Below are positions 1 through 8,508 of a stretch of DNA of 64,000 bases, piece by piece. Numbering within the stretch: the first letter of the stretch is position 1; each line of letters opens with the position of its first letter. The notes beneath the pieces were generated by a model. The model was not told where the DNA came from. It saw only the letters and a list, made by a program, of their open reading frames with translations, and made no database searches. Location of the stretch: assembly GCF_020166105.1 (NCBI RefSeq), contig NZ_JAIUJY010000005.1:248001-312000 (forward strand). Reading direction: 5' to 3'. A program made the position numbers and the translations under genes. Source of the DNA: Blastococcus sp. LR1. GTDB taxonomy: Bacteria > Actinomycetota > Actinomycetes > Mycobacteriales > Geodermatophilaceae.

Positions 1-33
1 AGGCGGGGCCCAGCCCACCGGAAGGACCTCCGC

Positions 34-429
34 GTGTTCCTGCCCGACGCACTGATCGACCTGCTCCGCCGTCCCAGCCCGTGCTTTCTCTCGACCCTCA
101 TGCCTGACGGCTCCCCGCAGATGACGCAGACCTGGGTCGACACCGACAGGCACGACGTCCTGATCAACACCGTGCGCGGGCACCAGAAGGTCCGCAATGT
201 CGAGCGCGACCCGCGGGTGGCCCTCAACGTGGCCGATCCTGACGACCCGAGCCGCTACTTCGAGGTGCGCGGCCGCGTCATCGAGGTCACCGAGGACGGC
301 GCCCGCCAGCACATCGACGAGCTCGCCCAGCGCTACATCGGCCGTCCGTACCCGTGGTTCGGCGGCCGGGACCAGGTTCGCCTGCTGGTCCGGATCTCTC
401 CGGAGAAGGTGACATCGCCGCGCGGCTGA
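34..429 (+). CDS. PPOX-class (FMN/F420-type) flavin reductase family protein
   Basis: A 131-residue protein of the pyridoxamine-5'-phosphate-oxidase-like split beta-barrel fold. The pattern is typical of the 'PPOX class F420-dependent' subgroup: an N-terminal LRRPSPCFLSTLMPDGSPQ strand pair, then NTVRGHQKVRNVERDPRVAL (the K-x-RN-x-x-x-DPRVAL cofactor segment), then YFEVRGRVIEV. The substrate cannot be read from sequence. Family members bind FMN or F420 and reduce small molecules or bind haem degradation products. The F420 option is reasonable because a cofC gene lies elsewhere in the window. The GTG start has a GGAAGG ribosome site about 9 bases upstream. The family call is firm; cofactor choice is inference. 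Confidence 0.85.
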   Translation: MFLPDALIDLLRRPSPCFLSTLMPDGSPQMTQTWVDTDRHDVLINTVRGHQKVRNVERDPRVALNVADPDDPSRYFEVRGRVIEVTEDGARQHIDELAQRYIGRPYPWFGGRDQVRLLVRISPEKVTSPRG

Positions 430-441
430 GCATCGCTGGCG

Positions 442-2373
442 TCAGAACGGCGGGGGAGCGGTGCTCGCGACCAGGCCGCTCGGCGTGGTCACCGTGAGCG
501 TGCCGCCGGCGGCGAGCTCGTGCCGCCACCCCGGCGCCTGGTGCTTGCCGCGATGGTGGCCGGTGCAGTAGCCGGTCAGGTTCTCCGCGCTCGTCGGGCC
601 GTCCGGATAGGGACGGTCGTGGTCGAGCTCCCCGCCGAGCGGCACCCGGCGCCGGCAGCCGGGGAACCGGCAGCGCCGGTCGCGGGCACGCACGAACCGG
701 TCGAGTGCCCGTCCCGGGCGGTAGCCGGCCGTCGGTCCGGGTGGACCCAGTCCGAGGCCCGCGATCGCCCGGCGGCGGAGGTCGGTGCTGTCGGTGAGCG
801 CGAGCAGCGCGCCGGTCAGCTCGTCGACCACAGCGATGCGGGGCCGGTCGAGCAGTGTTCCGCCCGCGCTCGCGTCCAGCAGCGCGGCCAGCGCCTCCCG
901 CTGCGATCGACTGGCGGCGAGGAGGGCATCGAGGTCGGTGGGTGCGGTCGTCACCCGGCCGGCGGGGCTCCGCTGCCAGGTCGCCTCGTCGTCCTCGTCG
1001 GCACGCTGGGCGTCGGCCACGCTCCGCCGGGCATGGCTCAGCGTGCGATGCAGCTGCGCCACCCCAGCGCTCGCCGCCTCGAGGGCGCGCCGAGCCGCTG
1101 TCCAACCGGCCGGTTCGGGCAGCGGTGCAGCGTCGGCGTCGGCGTCATGGGCGGAATCGGGGTCGCGGTGCGGGCCGTCATCTGAGTTGGTGTCGCCGCG
1201 AGCATCTGCGACGTCTGCGTCCGCCGGCGGTCCCTGGTCCCACCAGCGGGCGAGCACGTCGTCCGGCGGATCGTCCTCGCCGCCCCACTCGCCGCGCAGT
1301 GCACGGGCCTCAACCTCGGCCCACCAGCGCTCGTCGGCTGCCCGCCAGGCTTCCGGCCAGGTGTCGGTCGACCACTCGTCGACCGGGCCGGGGGAAGGGG
1401 CCGGCGGATCGAAGGGGTCGGCGTCTCGATCGGTGTCGGCGTCAGCAGCGGGCAGCAGACCGAGGGCGACGGCAAGGGCCCGAACCATCTCCGCGGAGAC
1501 CGGGTCCGAGCCGATCTCGCCGGGCTGGTCGCCGCCGAGCAGGGCTCGCACCCCTGCCACGACGGTCAACTGCGCCTGCACCGGCCGAAGCCCGTTCTCG
1601 CCCGGCCGCAGCACGAGGTCGAGCAGGCAGTCCGCCATCTTCTGGCCGCGGGTGCGGTGATCGTCTGGGTCGTCGAGCGCATCGGCGTACCGGCCGAGCG
1701 CATCGAGCAGCGCCTGCGCCTCGGGGATCGTCAGCAGTGCGTCGAACACCGCCATGCCCTCGCGGCGGTCGGCTCGCACACCGACGCCTCGCTCGCGCAG
1801 CGCCGCGGCCAGCCGTGCCGCTTCGTCGCGGGCGTCCCGGGCAAGGCCGAGCCGGCGCGCCTTGGCACCCAGCTGCGCCGGGGTGGTGACCCGGCCCGCC
1901 ATCCACTCCAGCAGCTCCTGCTCGACGGCGGCACGCTTCTTCGGGTCGGCGATCGGCGCGACCTTCTCGAGCATCGGCCAGAGGTGGCCGGAATGCAGCT
2001 CTCCGCGTTCCAGGGCCTCGAGCGTCCGAGGCAGGCGGTGCACGAGCGTGAGGGAGCGGACGAGCAACTGCTCGGCTGCCTGGGACGAGATGCACAGAGC
2101 GACCACCATCTCCTGGGTGACCCACTCGCTGACGTCCGCGAGCACCTGAGGTCGCGCGACGCGGCGCTCGGCGCTCATCGCGCCGGGCTGCCCGGGTTGA
2201 CGATCGGCAGAGGCAGGGTGGGCGGCGGCGAACTCAGCCACCGCACGCGCTCGCAGCGCGGTCTGATGGGCGATCTCCCGATCCGCGGCCTGCACCGCCC
2301 CGAGCGGTCCGGAGGCCCAGCCGGCGCCGGGTGCGGACAACCCGTCCACTGTGCGCGTCGCCGGCTCGCTCAT
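442..2373 (-). CDS. DUF222 / HNH endonuclease-domain protein (13E12 type)
   Basis: A 643-residue protein with an N-terminal helical DUF222 region, an acidic low-complexity middle (many D/A/P residues) and a C-terminal HNH nuclease motif (CRFPGCRRR, then LDHDRPYPDGPTSAENL and YCTGHHRGKH), with the Cys and His metal ligands present. This is the architecture of the mycobacterial 13E12 repeat family, which is usually multicopy. I chose ATG 2373 because a TTGCGC-N17-TATGAT promoter ends 7 bases before it, which would give a leaderless transcript. Upstream starts at 2385 (ATG) and 2409 (TTG) would fall within the promoter. A LexA-type palindrome overlaps the -10. The biological role of the family is unknown; nuclease activity is inferred from the motif. 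Confidence 0.9.
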   Translation of the reverse strand: MSEPATRTVDGLSAPGAGWASGPLGAVQAADREIAHQTALRARAVAEFAAAHPASADRQPGQPGAMSAERRVARPQVLADVSEWVTQEMVVALCISSQAAEQLLVRSLTLVHRLPRTLEALERGELHSGHLWPMLEKVAPIADPKKRAAVEQELLEWMAGRVTTPAQLGAKARRLGLARDARDEAARLAAALRERGVGVRADRREGMAVFDALLTIPEAQALLDALGRYADALDDPDDHRTRGQKMADCLLDLVLRPGENGLRPVQAQLTVVAGVRALLGGDQPGEIGSDPVSAEMVRALAVALGLLPAADADTDRDADPFDPPAPSPGPVDEWSTDTWPEAWRAADERWWAEVEARALRGEWGGEDDPPDDVLARWWDQGPPADADVADARGDTNSDDGPHRDPDSAHDADADAAPLPEPAGWTAARRALEAASAGVAQLHRTLSHARRSVADAQRADEDDEATWQRSPAGRVTTAPTDLDALLAASRSQREALAALLDASAGGTLLDRPRIAVVDELTGALLALTDSTDLRRRAIAGLGLGPPGPTAGYRPGRALDRFVRARDRRCRFPGCRRRVPLGGELDHDRPYPDGPTSAENLTGYCTGHHRGKHQAPGWRHELAAGGTLTVTTPSGLVASTAPPPF

Positions 2374-2377
2374 GCGT

Positions 2378-2409
2378 TCGATCATATGTTCGAACCGGAG
2401 CCGGCGCAA
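2378..2409 (-). promoter_or_regulatory. Promoter with embedded SOS (LexA-type) box
   Basis: On the minus strand, TTGCGC (2409-2404) and TATGAT (2386-2381) are 17 bases apart. Positions 2378-2393 read TCGATC-ATAT-GTTCGA on the plus strand, which is 11 of 12 matches to the actinobacterial LexA consensus TCGAAC-N4-GTTCGA. The palindrome covers the -10, so repressor binding would block RNA polymerase. DNA-damage control is inferred from the motif and from 13E12 genes with SOS boxes in mycobacteria. Confidence 0.7.
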
Positions 2410-2484
2410 GCGGAAATGTGCAGGTGGGAAGGGTGATTGCCGGGTGCCGGGTGCCCGGGACGGATGGCGGGGTGCCGAGCGCGC

Positions 2485-3159
2485 TCAGACCGGGGGCAGC
2501 TGGGCCACGGTCGCCGCGATGCCGATCAGGTGCGCCAGTCGCAGCAGCTCGGACCGGCGGAAGGCCGGGCCCCCCGACCGCCCGAGGACGACCGCCCGCC
2601 CCGCGCCGTAGGGCACCGCCATCATCTCGATGGCCATCTCCTGCCAGCGCTCGGGCAGCCACGGGTCGTCGCTGGGCAGCAGGCGCGGGCCGTCCAGCGG
2701 GAGCCACGGCAGCGTCAGGCCGACGAACGACGGCGCTGCCTCCGAGGCCGCGAGCACCGCGTCCACCGCGAGCGCTGCCGGCTGCGCGGCGCCGTCGATG
2801 ATCGCCGCCCAGCCGCTGTGGAAGACGCGGGGCAGCTCGGCGGTGAGCAGCTCGGCAGGCGCCCGGTCGCCACGGGACAGCGCGTCCAGCAGATCGAGCT
2901 CGCGGTGGGTGTCCAGCGGCCCGGCGAAGGGGCGCAGCGACTCGACCTGCACGCCGTCCACGGCCTGCGCGACGGTGATCAGGTTGTCGGGCAGCCGGTC
3001 GCCCGGCAGCTCGACGACGACGTCGTCCACGGCGATGCCGTTGCCCCGCTCGAGCACGTCCACCGAGACGATGTCGATGCCCGCGGTGCCCAGGGCGGTG
3101 GCCACCGCGCCGAGGACGCCAGGACGGTCGGGCACCACGAGGCGCAGGAGATAGGACAC
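2485..3159 (-). CDS. ACT-domain protein next to gatCAB
   Basis: A 224-residue protein starting with a clear ACT domain (residues 1 to about 75: LRLVVPDRPGVLGAVATALG, then IDIVSVDVLER). ACT domains bind amino acids and regulate enzymes. The remaining 150 residues look like a degenerate GAF-like or second ligand domain (GWAAIIDGAAQPAALAVDAV, later VVLGRSGGPAFRRSELLRL), with no catalytic motif that I recognise. The GTG start has a strong GGAGG site 4 bases away. It is divergent from gatC with about 150 bases between them. The amino acid sensed and the target are unknown. Confidence 0.75.
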   Translation of the reverse strand: MSYLLRLVVPDRPGVLGAVATALGTAGIDIVSVDVLERGNGIAVDDVVVELPGDRLPDNLITVAQAVDGVQVESLRPFAGPLDTHRELDLLDALSRGDRAPAELLTAELPRVFHSGWAAIIDGAAQPAALAVDAVLAASEAAPSFVGLTLPWLPLDGPRLLPSDDPWLPERWQEMAIEMMAVPYGAGRAVVLGRSGGPAFRRSELLRLAHLIGIAATVAQLPPV

Positions 3160-3328
3160 GGTTCCTCCGGGGGAGTCCTCGCAGGTTCGGGCCGATCTCC
3201 GTCGATCGCGGTCCGGGGCAGCCTCTCACGCTGGTCAGGACCCTGAGCGCCCCACGTACAGTGACCCGGTCACGTCCCGGCCCGAGAGCGGGCCGCCGGG
3301 CATCGCCGAAGTGGAGTTCCACCGCAGC

Positions 3329-3646
3329 ATGAGCACCCCCTCCCCGAAGGGCCAACTGACCCGCGACGAGGTGGCGCACCTGGCGCACCTGTCCCGGCTG
3401 GCGGTGAGCGACGAAGAGCTCGATCTCTTCGCCGGTCAGCTCGCAGCCGTGCTCGACGCCGTCGCGCAGGTCGGCAAGGCCGACGTCGCCGACGTCACCC
3501 CGACCACGCACGCGGTGCCGATGACGAACGTCATGCGGCCCGATGTCGCCCGTCCGAGCCTGCCGCGCGACGTCGTCCTGGCCGGTGCCCCGGCCGCCGA
3601 GGACGACCGCTTCCGCGTGCCCCGCATCCTGGGGGAGGAGGCGTGA
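3329..3646 (+). CDS. gatC: Glu-tRNA(Gln)/Asp-tRNA(Asn) amidotransferase subunit C
   Basis: GatC is the small scaffold that wraps around GatA and joins it to GatB. The family pattern is clear: [22 protein letters not shown] at the N-terminus and a C-terminal [27 protein letters not shown] segment, as expected for a protein of about 100 residues. I use ATG 3329 (105 residues), with GTGGAG as a possible ribosome site. A GTG at 3311 would add six residues. The stop overlaps the gatA start (GTGA), so the three gat genes form one operon. Confidence 0.95.
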   Translation: MSTPSPKGQLTRDEVAHLAHLSRLAVSDEELDLFAGQLAAVLDAVAQVGKADVADVTPTTHAVPMTNVMRPDVARPSLPRDVVLAGAPAAEDDRFRVPRILGEEA

Positions 3647-5169
3647 GCGCCGACGTCACCTCCAGCAGCGCGGCCGACCTGAGCAGCGCGCTGCAGTCCG
3701 GCGAGCTCAGCTCCGTCGAGGTCACCCGCGCGTACCTGGACGCGATCGCCGCGCAGGACGAGTCGATCGGCGCCTACCTGCACGTGGACGCCGACGCCGC
3801 GCTGACGGCCGCGGGCGAGATCGACGCCGCCCGCGCCAAGGGCGAGGAGCTCGGCCCGCTGGCCGGCGTGCCGATGGCGCTCAAGGACGTCGTCGTCACC
3901 GAGGGCGTGCCCACCACCAGCGGCTCGAAGATCCTCGAGGGCTGGCGCCCGCCGTACGACGCGACGCTGGCCGCCCGGCTCAAGGCCGCCGGCACGGTGC
4001 TCCTCGGCAAGACCAACATGGACGAGTTCGCGATGGGCTCCTCCACCGAGAACTCCGCCTACAAGGTCACCCGCAACCCCTGGGACACCGACCGCATCCC
4101 CGGCGGCTCCTCGGGTGGTTCGTCGGCGGCGGTCGCCGCCGGGCTGGCCCCGTGGGCGATCGGCACCGACACCGGCGGTTCGATCCGCCAGCCGGCCGCC
4201 GTCACCGGCCTGGTCGGCCACAAGCCCACGTACGGCTCGGTCTCCCGCTACGGGCTCATCGCCTTCTCCTCGAGCCTGGACCAGGCCGGCCCCATGACGC
4301 GGACGGTGCTCGACGCCGCCCTGCTGCACGAGGCCATCGCCGGTCACGACCCGATGGACTCCACGAGCATCGACTCCCCGGTGCCGCTGCTCACCGAGGC
4401 GGCCCGCCGCGGCGCCGAGGGCGATCTGTCCGGTCTCAAGGTCGGCGTCGTCACCGAGCTCGGGGGCGACGGCCACGCGGGTGGCTACGACGCCGGCGTG
4501 CTGGAGCGCGTCGCCGAGGCGGTGGCGTTGCTGGAGAGCATGGGCGCGGAGGTCCGTCAGGTCTCCTGCCCGGCCTTCGACCTGGCGCTTCCCGCCTACT
4601 ACCTGATCGCCCCCAGCGAGGCCTCGTCCAACCTGGCCCGCTTCGACGGCGTCCGTTTCGGACTCCGGGTCGGCGACGACGGCAGCCGCGACCTCGACGA
4701 GGTCATGGCGATGACCCGCGAGCAGGGCTTCGGCCCCGAGGTGAAGCGCCGGATCATCCTGGGCACCTACGCCCTGTCCAGCGGCTACTACGAGGCCTAC
4801 TACGGGCAGGCGCAGAAGGTCCGCACCCTGATCACCCGGGACTTCACCACCGCCTGGGACGACGTCGACGTGCTGGTCAGCCCGACCAGCCCGACGGTCG
4901 CCTGGAACATCGGCGACCGCGTCGACGACCCGGTCGCCATGTACGCCGCCGACCTCTGCACGCTGCCCGCCAGCCTCGCGGGCGTGCCGGCCATCTCGGT
5001 GCCCTGCGGCCTGTCCGAGGGGCTGCCCGTCGGCTTCCAGGTCATGGCACCCGCACTGGCCGACGACCGCTGCTACCGCGTGGCCGCGGCGCTGGAGGCC
5101 GCGCAGGACGCCGCCCGCGGGCACGCCCTGCTGGCCGGGATCGGCACCAAGGAGAACACCCCCTCATGA
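3643..5169 (+). CDS. gatA: Glu-tRNA(Gln)/Asp-tRNA(Asn) amidotransferase subunit A
   Basis: The amidase subunit (508 residues) releases ammonia from glutamine and channels it to GatB. The amidase-signature triad is visible: Lys81 in MALKD, the cis-Ser around residue 156 in GGSSGGSS, and Ser180 in [10 protein letters not shown]. These correspond to K79/S154/S178 of the Staphylococcus enzyme. Length is typical. GTG start with GTGA overlap from gatC, and ATGA overlap into gatB, so translation is probably coupled. It acts in the cytoplasm on misacylated Glu-tRNA(Gln), which the non-discriminating GltX encoded downstream would supply. Confidence 0.97.
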   Translation: MSADVTSSSAADLSSALQSGELSSVEVTRAYLDAIAAQDESIGAYLHVDADAALTAAGEIDAARAKGEELGPLAGVPMALKDVVVTEGVPTTSGSKILEGWRPPYDATLAARLKAAGTVLLGKTNMDEFAMGSSTENSAYKVTRNPWDTDRIPGGSSGGSSAAVAAGLAPWAIGTDTGGSIRQPAAVTGLVGHKPTYGSVSRYGLIAFSSSLDQAGPMTRTVLDAALLHEAIAGHDPMDSTSIDSPVPLLTEAARRGAEGDLSGLKVGVVTELGGDGHAGGYDAGVLERVAEAVALLESMGAEVRQVSCPAFDLALPAYYLIAPSEASSNLARFDGVRFGLRVGDDGSRDLDEVMAMTREQGFGPEVKRRIILGTYALSSGYYEAYYGQAQKVRTLITRDFTTAWDDVDVLVSPTSPTVAWNIGDRVDDPVAMYAADLCTLPASLAGVPAISVPCGLSEGLPVGFQVMAPALADDRCYRVAAALEAAQDAARGHALLAGIGTKENTPS

Positions 5170-6665
5170 GCGACACCCTGGTCGACTTCGACGAGGTCCT
5201 GACCCGCTACGAGCCGGTCATCGGCCTGGAGACCCACGTCGAGCTGGGCACCGCGTCGAAGATGTTCTGCGGCTGCTCGACGACGTTCGGCGCGGAGCCC
5301 AACACGCAGACCTGCCCGGTCTGCCTGGGCCTGCCCGGCTCGCTGCCGGTGGTCAACGCCGACGCCATCGAGTCCACGATCCGCATCGGCCTCGCGCTGG
5401 GCTGCCGGATCGCCTCCTGGTCGCGGTTCGCGCGGAAGAACTACTTCTACCCGGACATCCCCAAGGGCTTCCAGACCAGCCAGTACGACGAGCCGCTGTG
5501 CACCGCCGGGCACCTGGACGTCGAACTGGACGGCGAGACCTACCGGGTGGAGATCGAGCGGGTCCACATCGAGGAGGACACCGGCAAGAACCTCCACGTC
5601 GGTGGCGCCACGGGCCGGATCCACGGCGCCGACCACTCGCTGGTCGACTACAACCGCGCCGGCATCCCGCTGGTCGAGATCGTGACCCGGCCGATCCCGG
5701 GCACCGGTGCCAAGGCGCCCGAGGTGGCCCGCGCCTACGTCACCGAGCTGCGCGAGATCCTGCTCGCGCTCGGCGTCTCCGAGGTGCGGATGGAGCAGGG
5801 CAACCTGCGGTCGGACGTCAACACCTCGCTGGCCCCCATCGGCAGCCTGGACTGGGGCACCCGCACCGAGACCAAGAACGTGAACTCGCTGCGCTCGGTG
5901 GAGCGCTCGGTGCGCTACGAGATGCGCCGTCAGGCCGCGCTCCTCGACGCCGGCGAGCGCATCGTGCAGGAGACGCGGCACTTCCACGAGGACACCGGCA
6001 GCACGTCGGACGGGCGGAGCAAGGAGGAGGCCACCGACTACCGGTACTTCCCCGAGCCCGACCTGGTGCCGCTCGCCCCCGACGAGGAGTGGATCGAGAC
6101 GCTCCGGGTCGCGCTGCCCGAGCTGCCCGCCGCCCGCCGGATCCGGCTGCGCGAGGAGTGGGGCCTCTCCGACGCCGAGATGGCGTGGATCGTCAACGCC
6201 GGCGCCGTCGGCCTGGTCAGTGACACCGTCGCCGCCGGGGCCACGCCCGCCGACGCCCGCAAGTGGTGGCTGGGCGAGCTCGCCCGCCGCGCCAACGACA
6301 GCGGCGTCGAGCTGATCGAGCTGCCGGTCACGCCGAAGCAGGTCGCCGAGCTGGCCGGGCTGGTCGCGGCCGGCACGGTCAACGACCAGCTGGCCCGGCA
6401 GGCGCTGGACGGCGTCCTCGCCGGCGAGGGGAACCCGGGGGCGGTCGTCGAGTCGCGCGGGCTGGCCGTCATGGGCGACTCCGACGAGCTGGTCGCCGCG
6501 GTCGACGCCGCCATCGAGGGCAACCCCGACGTCGCCGACAAGGTGCGCGCCGGCAAGGTCCAGGCGATCGGCGCGCTCGTGGGCGCGGTCATGAAGACCA
6601 CCCGGGGCAAGGCCGACGCCGCGACCGTGAAGCGCATGCTCGAGGAGCGCCTCGTCAGCTCCTGA
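5166..6665 (+). CDS. gatB: Glu-tRNA(Gln)/Asp-tRNA(Asn) amidotransferase subunit B
   Basis: GatB (499 residues) binds the misacylated tRNA, activates the Glu/Asp side chain with ATP and adds the ammonia delivered by GatA. Seen: the N-terminal [12 protein letters not shown] signature (residues 16-27), zinc-ligand Cys35, Cys37, Cys50 and Cys53, [16 protein letters not shown], and a C-terminal YqeY-like tail domain (about 355-499, ending [15 protein letters not shown] type). ATG 5166 overlaps the gatA stop by four bases. The frame stays open upstream to 3543, but that part is only a shadow of gatC and gatA. Confidence 0.97.
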   Translation: MSDTLVDFDEVLTRYEPVIGLETHVELGTASKMFCGCSTTFGAEPNTQTCPVCLGLPGSLPVVNADAIESTIRIGLALGCRIASWSRFARKNYFYPDIPKGFQTSQYDEPLCTAGHLDVELDGETYRVEIERVHIEEDTGKNLHVGGATGRIHGADHSLVDYNRAGIPLVEIVTRPIPGTGAKAPEVARAYVTELREILLALGVSEVRMEQGNLRSDVNTSLAPIGSLDWGTRTETKNVNSLRSVERSVRYEMRRQAALLDAGERIVQETRHFHEDTGSTSDGRSKEEATDYRYFPEPDLVPLAPDEEWIETLRVALPELPAARRIRLREEWGLSDAEMAWIVNAGAVGLVSDTVAAGATPADARKWWLGELARRANDSGVELIELPVTPKQVAELAGLVAAGTVNDQLARQALDGVLAGEGNPGAVVESRGLAVMGDSDELVAAVDAAIEGNPDVADKVRAGKVQAIGALVGAVMKTTRGKADAATVKRMLEERLVSS

Positions 6666-6670
6666 CGCCC

Positions 6671-6706
6671 CCGGCAGCTCCTAACCTCAGGGTGTGGAGC
6701 TGCCGG
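6671..6706. promoter_or_regulatory. Inverted repeat enclosing a leaderless promoter
   Basis: CCGGCAGCTC (6671-6680) is repeated in perfect inversion at 6697-6706. The 16-base loop contains TAACCT (6682-6687) and, six bases later, the GTG start of the acetyltransferase gene. It could act as a gatB terminator stem, an operator, or both. TAACCT-N6-GTG matches the leaderless promoter layout seen at several genes in this window. Confidence 0.5.
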
Positions 6707-7263
6707 AGGTGGAGCTGCGGCCGCTGCGGCGGTCGGACTTCCCCCTGCTGGCGCGGTGGCTCGCCGAGCCCCTGGTCGCCCGCTGGTGGAACGACGACCC
6801 CGCGGCGGTCGAGGAGCAGTACGGGCCGTCCGTCGACGGCTCTGATCCGACCGCGGTGTACCTGGGGGTGCACGCGGGGGAGCCGTTCGGGCTGGTGCAG
6901 GTCTACCGGTTCGCCGACGAGCCCGAGTCGCTGGCCGAACTGAGCGCCGTCTGCCCGGTGCCGGACGGCGCCCTGAGCATCGACTACCTGATCGGCGTGC
7001 CGGACGCCCGCGGACGAGGTCTGGCGACGGCGCTCATCGCCGCGGCGGTCGCCCGCGGCTTCGCCGACCACCCTGATGCGCAGGACGTGCTGGTCCCGGT
7101 CGCGCGCGGCAACGAGGCGTCGTGGCGGGCCCTGCGCCGCGCCGGCGCCACCCGGTACGCCGACGGCGAGCTGACCCCGGACAACCCGGTGGACGCGCGC
7201 GACCACGTCGTCCACCGATTCACGCGCGCCGAGTGGGCCCCGGAGGGGTCCGCGCAGGCGTGA
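6694..7263 (+). CDS. GNAT family N-acetyltransferase (AAC(6')-like)
   Basis: A 189-residue acetyltransferase. It has an N-terminal VELRPLRRSDFPLLARWL segment, a central IDYLIGVPDARGRGLATALI acetyl-CoA loop (motif A, R/Q-x-x-G-x-G/A is RGRGLA), and a C-terminal NEASWRALRRAGATR helix. The pattern resembles aminoglycoside 6'-N-acetyltransferase and siderophore-type GNATs. The substrate cannot be assigned and resistance should not be assumed. The GTG start lies six bases after a TAACCT -10 element, so the transcript is probably leaderless. Confidence 0.85.
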   Translation: MELPEVELRPLRRSDFPLLARWLAEPLVARWWNDDPAAVEEQYGPSVDGSDPTAVYLGVHAGEPFGLVQVYRFADEPESLAELSAVCPVPDGALSIDYLIGVPDARGRGLATALIAAAVARGFADHPDAQDVLVPVARGNEASWRALRRAGATRYADGELTPDNPVDARDHVVHRFTRAEWAPEGSAQA

Positions 7264-7304
7264 CCCAACGGCTTCACGCAGGCCGGGACGGCACATGGCC
7301 GCGG

Positions 7305-7323
7305 TGCGATCCGGAGGATCGCA
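7305..7323. terminator. Bidirectional hairpin between convergent genes
   Basis: TGCGATCC and GGATCGCA form a perfect 8-bp stem with a GGA loop in the 63-base gap between two convergent genes. There is no T-run, as is common in high-GC actinobacteria. Confidence 0.5.
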
Positions 7324-7326
7324 GTG

Positions 7327-8469
7327 TCATAGCGGCGAGGAGGCCTGACCGCCGGGGGGACGGATGCGCAGGACGCGGTCGTCGTCGGGGCCGGGGACGC
7401 CGATGCCGTCCTTGTTCGACGTGGTGATCCACAGTGCGCCCTCGGCGTCGAGCACCACTGTGCGCAGCCGGCCGTACTGGCCACCCAGCACCTCGTCGGT
7501 GGCGTCCTCGATCGGGTTGCCCTCGTCGTCGAGGGTGAGCACGTGCACGCGCTCCCCGTCGCGGGCGCCGAGGAAGACGGTGCCGTTGGCGACCGCGCAG
7601 CCGCCGAGCCCCCCCTCCTCCGGGAGCACCGAGGCGAGCGGCGGCCGCGTGGCGTCGCCCTGGTCGGTGATCACCTCGAGTTCGTCGGGGCCGTCCCGCG
7701 ACTCGTCGGTCGCGTACATCCGCTCCTCGTCCTGGCACAGCGCCGTGACGTCTCGGTGCCCGCGGCTGAACACCGGGCTGGGCCCGCCGACCGGCCGGCC
7801 GAAGACGTCGATGCGCAGGACCTTGCCGGCGAGGGACGCCGGATCCGCGGCGAGCGCGGGGTTCCCCGTGTCGCCGGTGCCGACGTAGAGGTTGCCGTCG
7901 AGGCCGGTGAGCAGGCCGCCGCCGTTGCTCACCTCGCCCCGTGGGATGCCGGTGAGCACCGCGTTCGGGACGCCGCCGATCGGGAAGCGCACCACCCGGT
8001 TGTCGGTCGCCGTCGTCAGGTAGGCGAAGAGCAGGCCGTCCTCGGGGAACGTGGGGGAGAGGGCGAGGCCGAGCAGCCCGCCGTCGCCGGCGGTGTCGAT
8101 GCCGGGCACGACCATGAGCTCCTTGGCCGGGGAGCGGTCGGGGAAGACCTGGAGCAGGCGCCCGGTCTCCCGCTCGCCCACGATCGCCGTGCCGTCGGGG
8201 AGCAGGACCAGGCCGGTGGGCACGGTGAGGCCGGAGGCGACGACGTTCGCGTCTCCCTCCTCCTCGCCCGAACCGGGCTGCGCCGGGCCGCCGGGCGCCT
8301 GGGGAGCCGGCGGACGGCCCACCTCCGGCGGCGCGCCCTCGGGGAGCGGGCGGAAGGGGCCGGCGGGCTCGTAGCCGTCGTCGCCGCAGCCGGCCAGGAG
8401 CGCGGTGGCGAGCAGGGCGGCGGCCAGTCGAGCAATCCGCGTCCGTGACCGTCCTCCCACCCGGATCAC
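7327..8469 (-). CDS. PQQ-dependent sugar dehydrogenase-like lipoprotein
   Basis: An approximately 380-residue secreted lipoprotein. A basic N-terminus and hydrophobic stretch end in a lipobox (ALLAGC, Cys about residue 27), followed by a Pro/Gly-rich linker. The beta-propeller domain of the glucose/sorbosone dehydrogenase family follows: VPTGLVLLPDGTAIVGERETGRLLQV, AGDGGLLGLALSPTF, SNGGGLLTGLDGNLYVGTGD and WITTSNKDG. Family members oxidise sugars at the outer membrane face or cell surface with PQQ, but many actinobacterial homologues are uncharacterised. I take GTG 8469 as the start. The frame runs open further upstream, but that part is antisense to the next gene. Divergent from the hydroxyacid dehydrogenase gene. 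Confidence 0.85.
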   Translation of the reverse strand: MIRVGGRSRTRIARLAAALLATALLAGCGDDGYEPAGPFRPLPEGAPPEVGRPPAPQAPGGPAQPGSGEEEGDANVVASGLTVPTGLVLLPDGTAIVGERETGRLLQVFPDRSPAKELMVVPGIDTAGDGGLLGLALSPTFPEDGLLFAYLTTATDNRVVRFPIGGVPNAVLTGIPRGEVSNGGGLLTGLDGNLYVGTGDTGNPALAADPASLAGKVLRIDVFGRPVGGPSPVFSRGHRDVTALCQDEERMYATDESRDGPDELEVITDQGDATRPPLASVLPEEGGLGGCAVANGTVFLGARDGERVHVLTLDDEGNPIEDATDEVLGGQYGRLRTVVLDAEGALWITTSNKDGIGVPGPDDDRVLRIRPPGGQASSPL

Positions 8470-8496
8470 AGTACGTGCGCCGACGGGGGTGACGCC

Positions 8497-8502
8497 TAGA
8501 GT
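8497..8502 (+). promoter_or_regulatory. TAGAGT -10 element, leaderless layout
   Basis: TAGAGT is followed by exactly six bases (CCGGGC) and then the GTG start of the dehydrogenase gene, so the transcript would begin at or next to the start codon. Confidence 0.6.
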
Positions 8503-8508
8503 CCGGGC

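Noticed and set aside
3543-5165. Upstream extension of the gatB frame to 1040 codons
   Set aside because: The extension is an Arg-rich shadow of gatC and gatA; gatB homology starts at ATG 5166 in an ATGA overlap.
6694-7263. Acetyltransferase as an aminoglycoside resistance gene
   Set aside because: Only the general GNAT fold is visible; nothing in the sequence or context shows drug modification.
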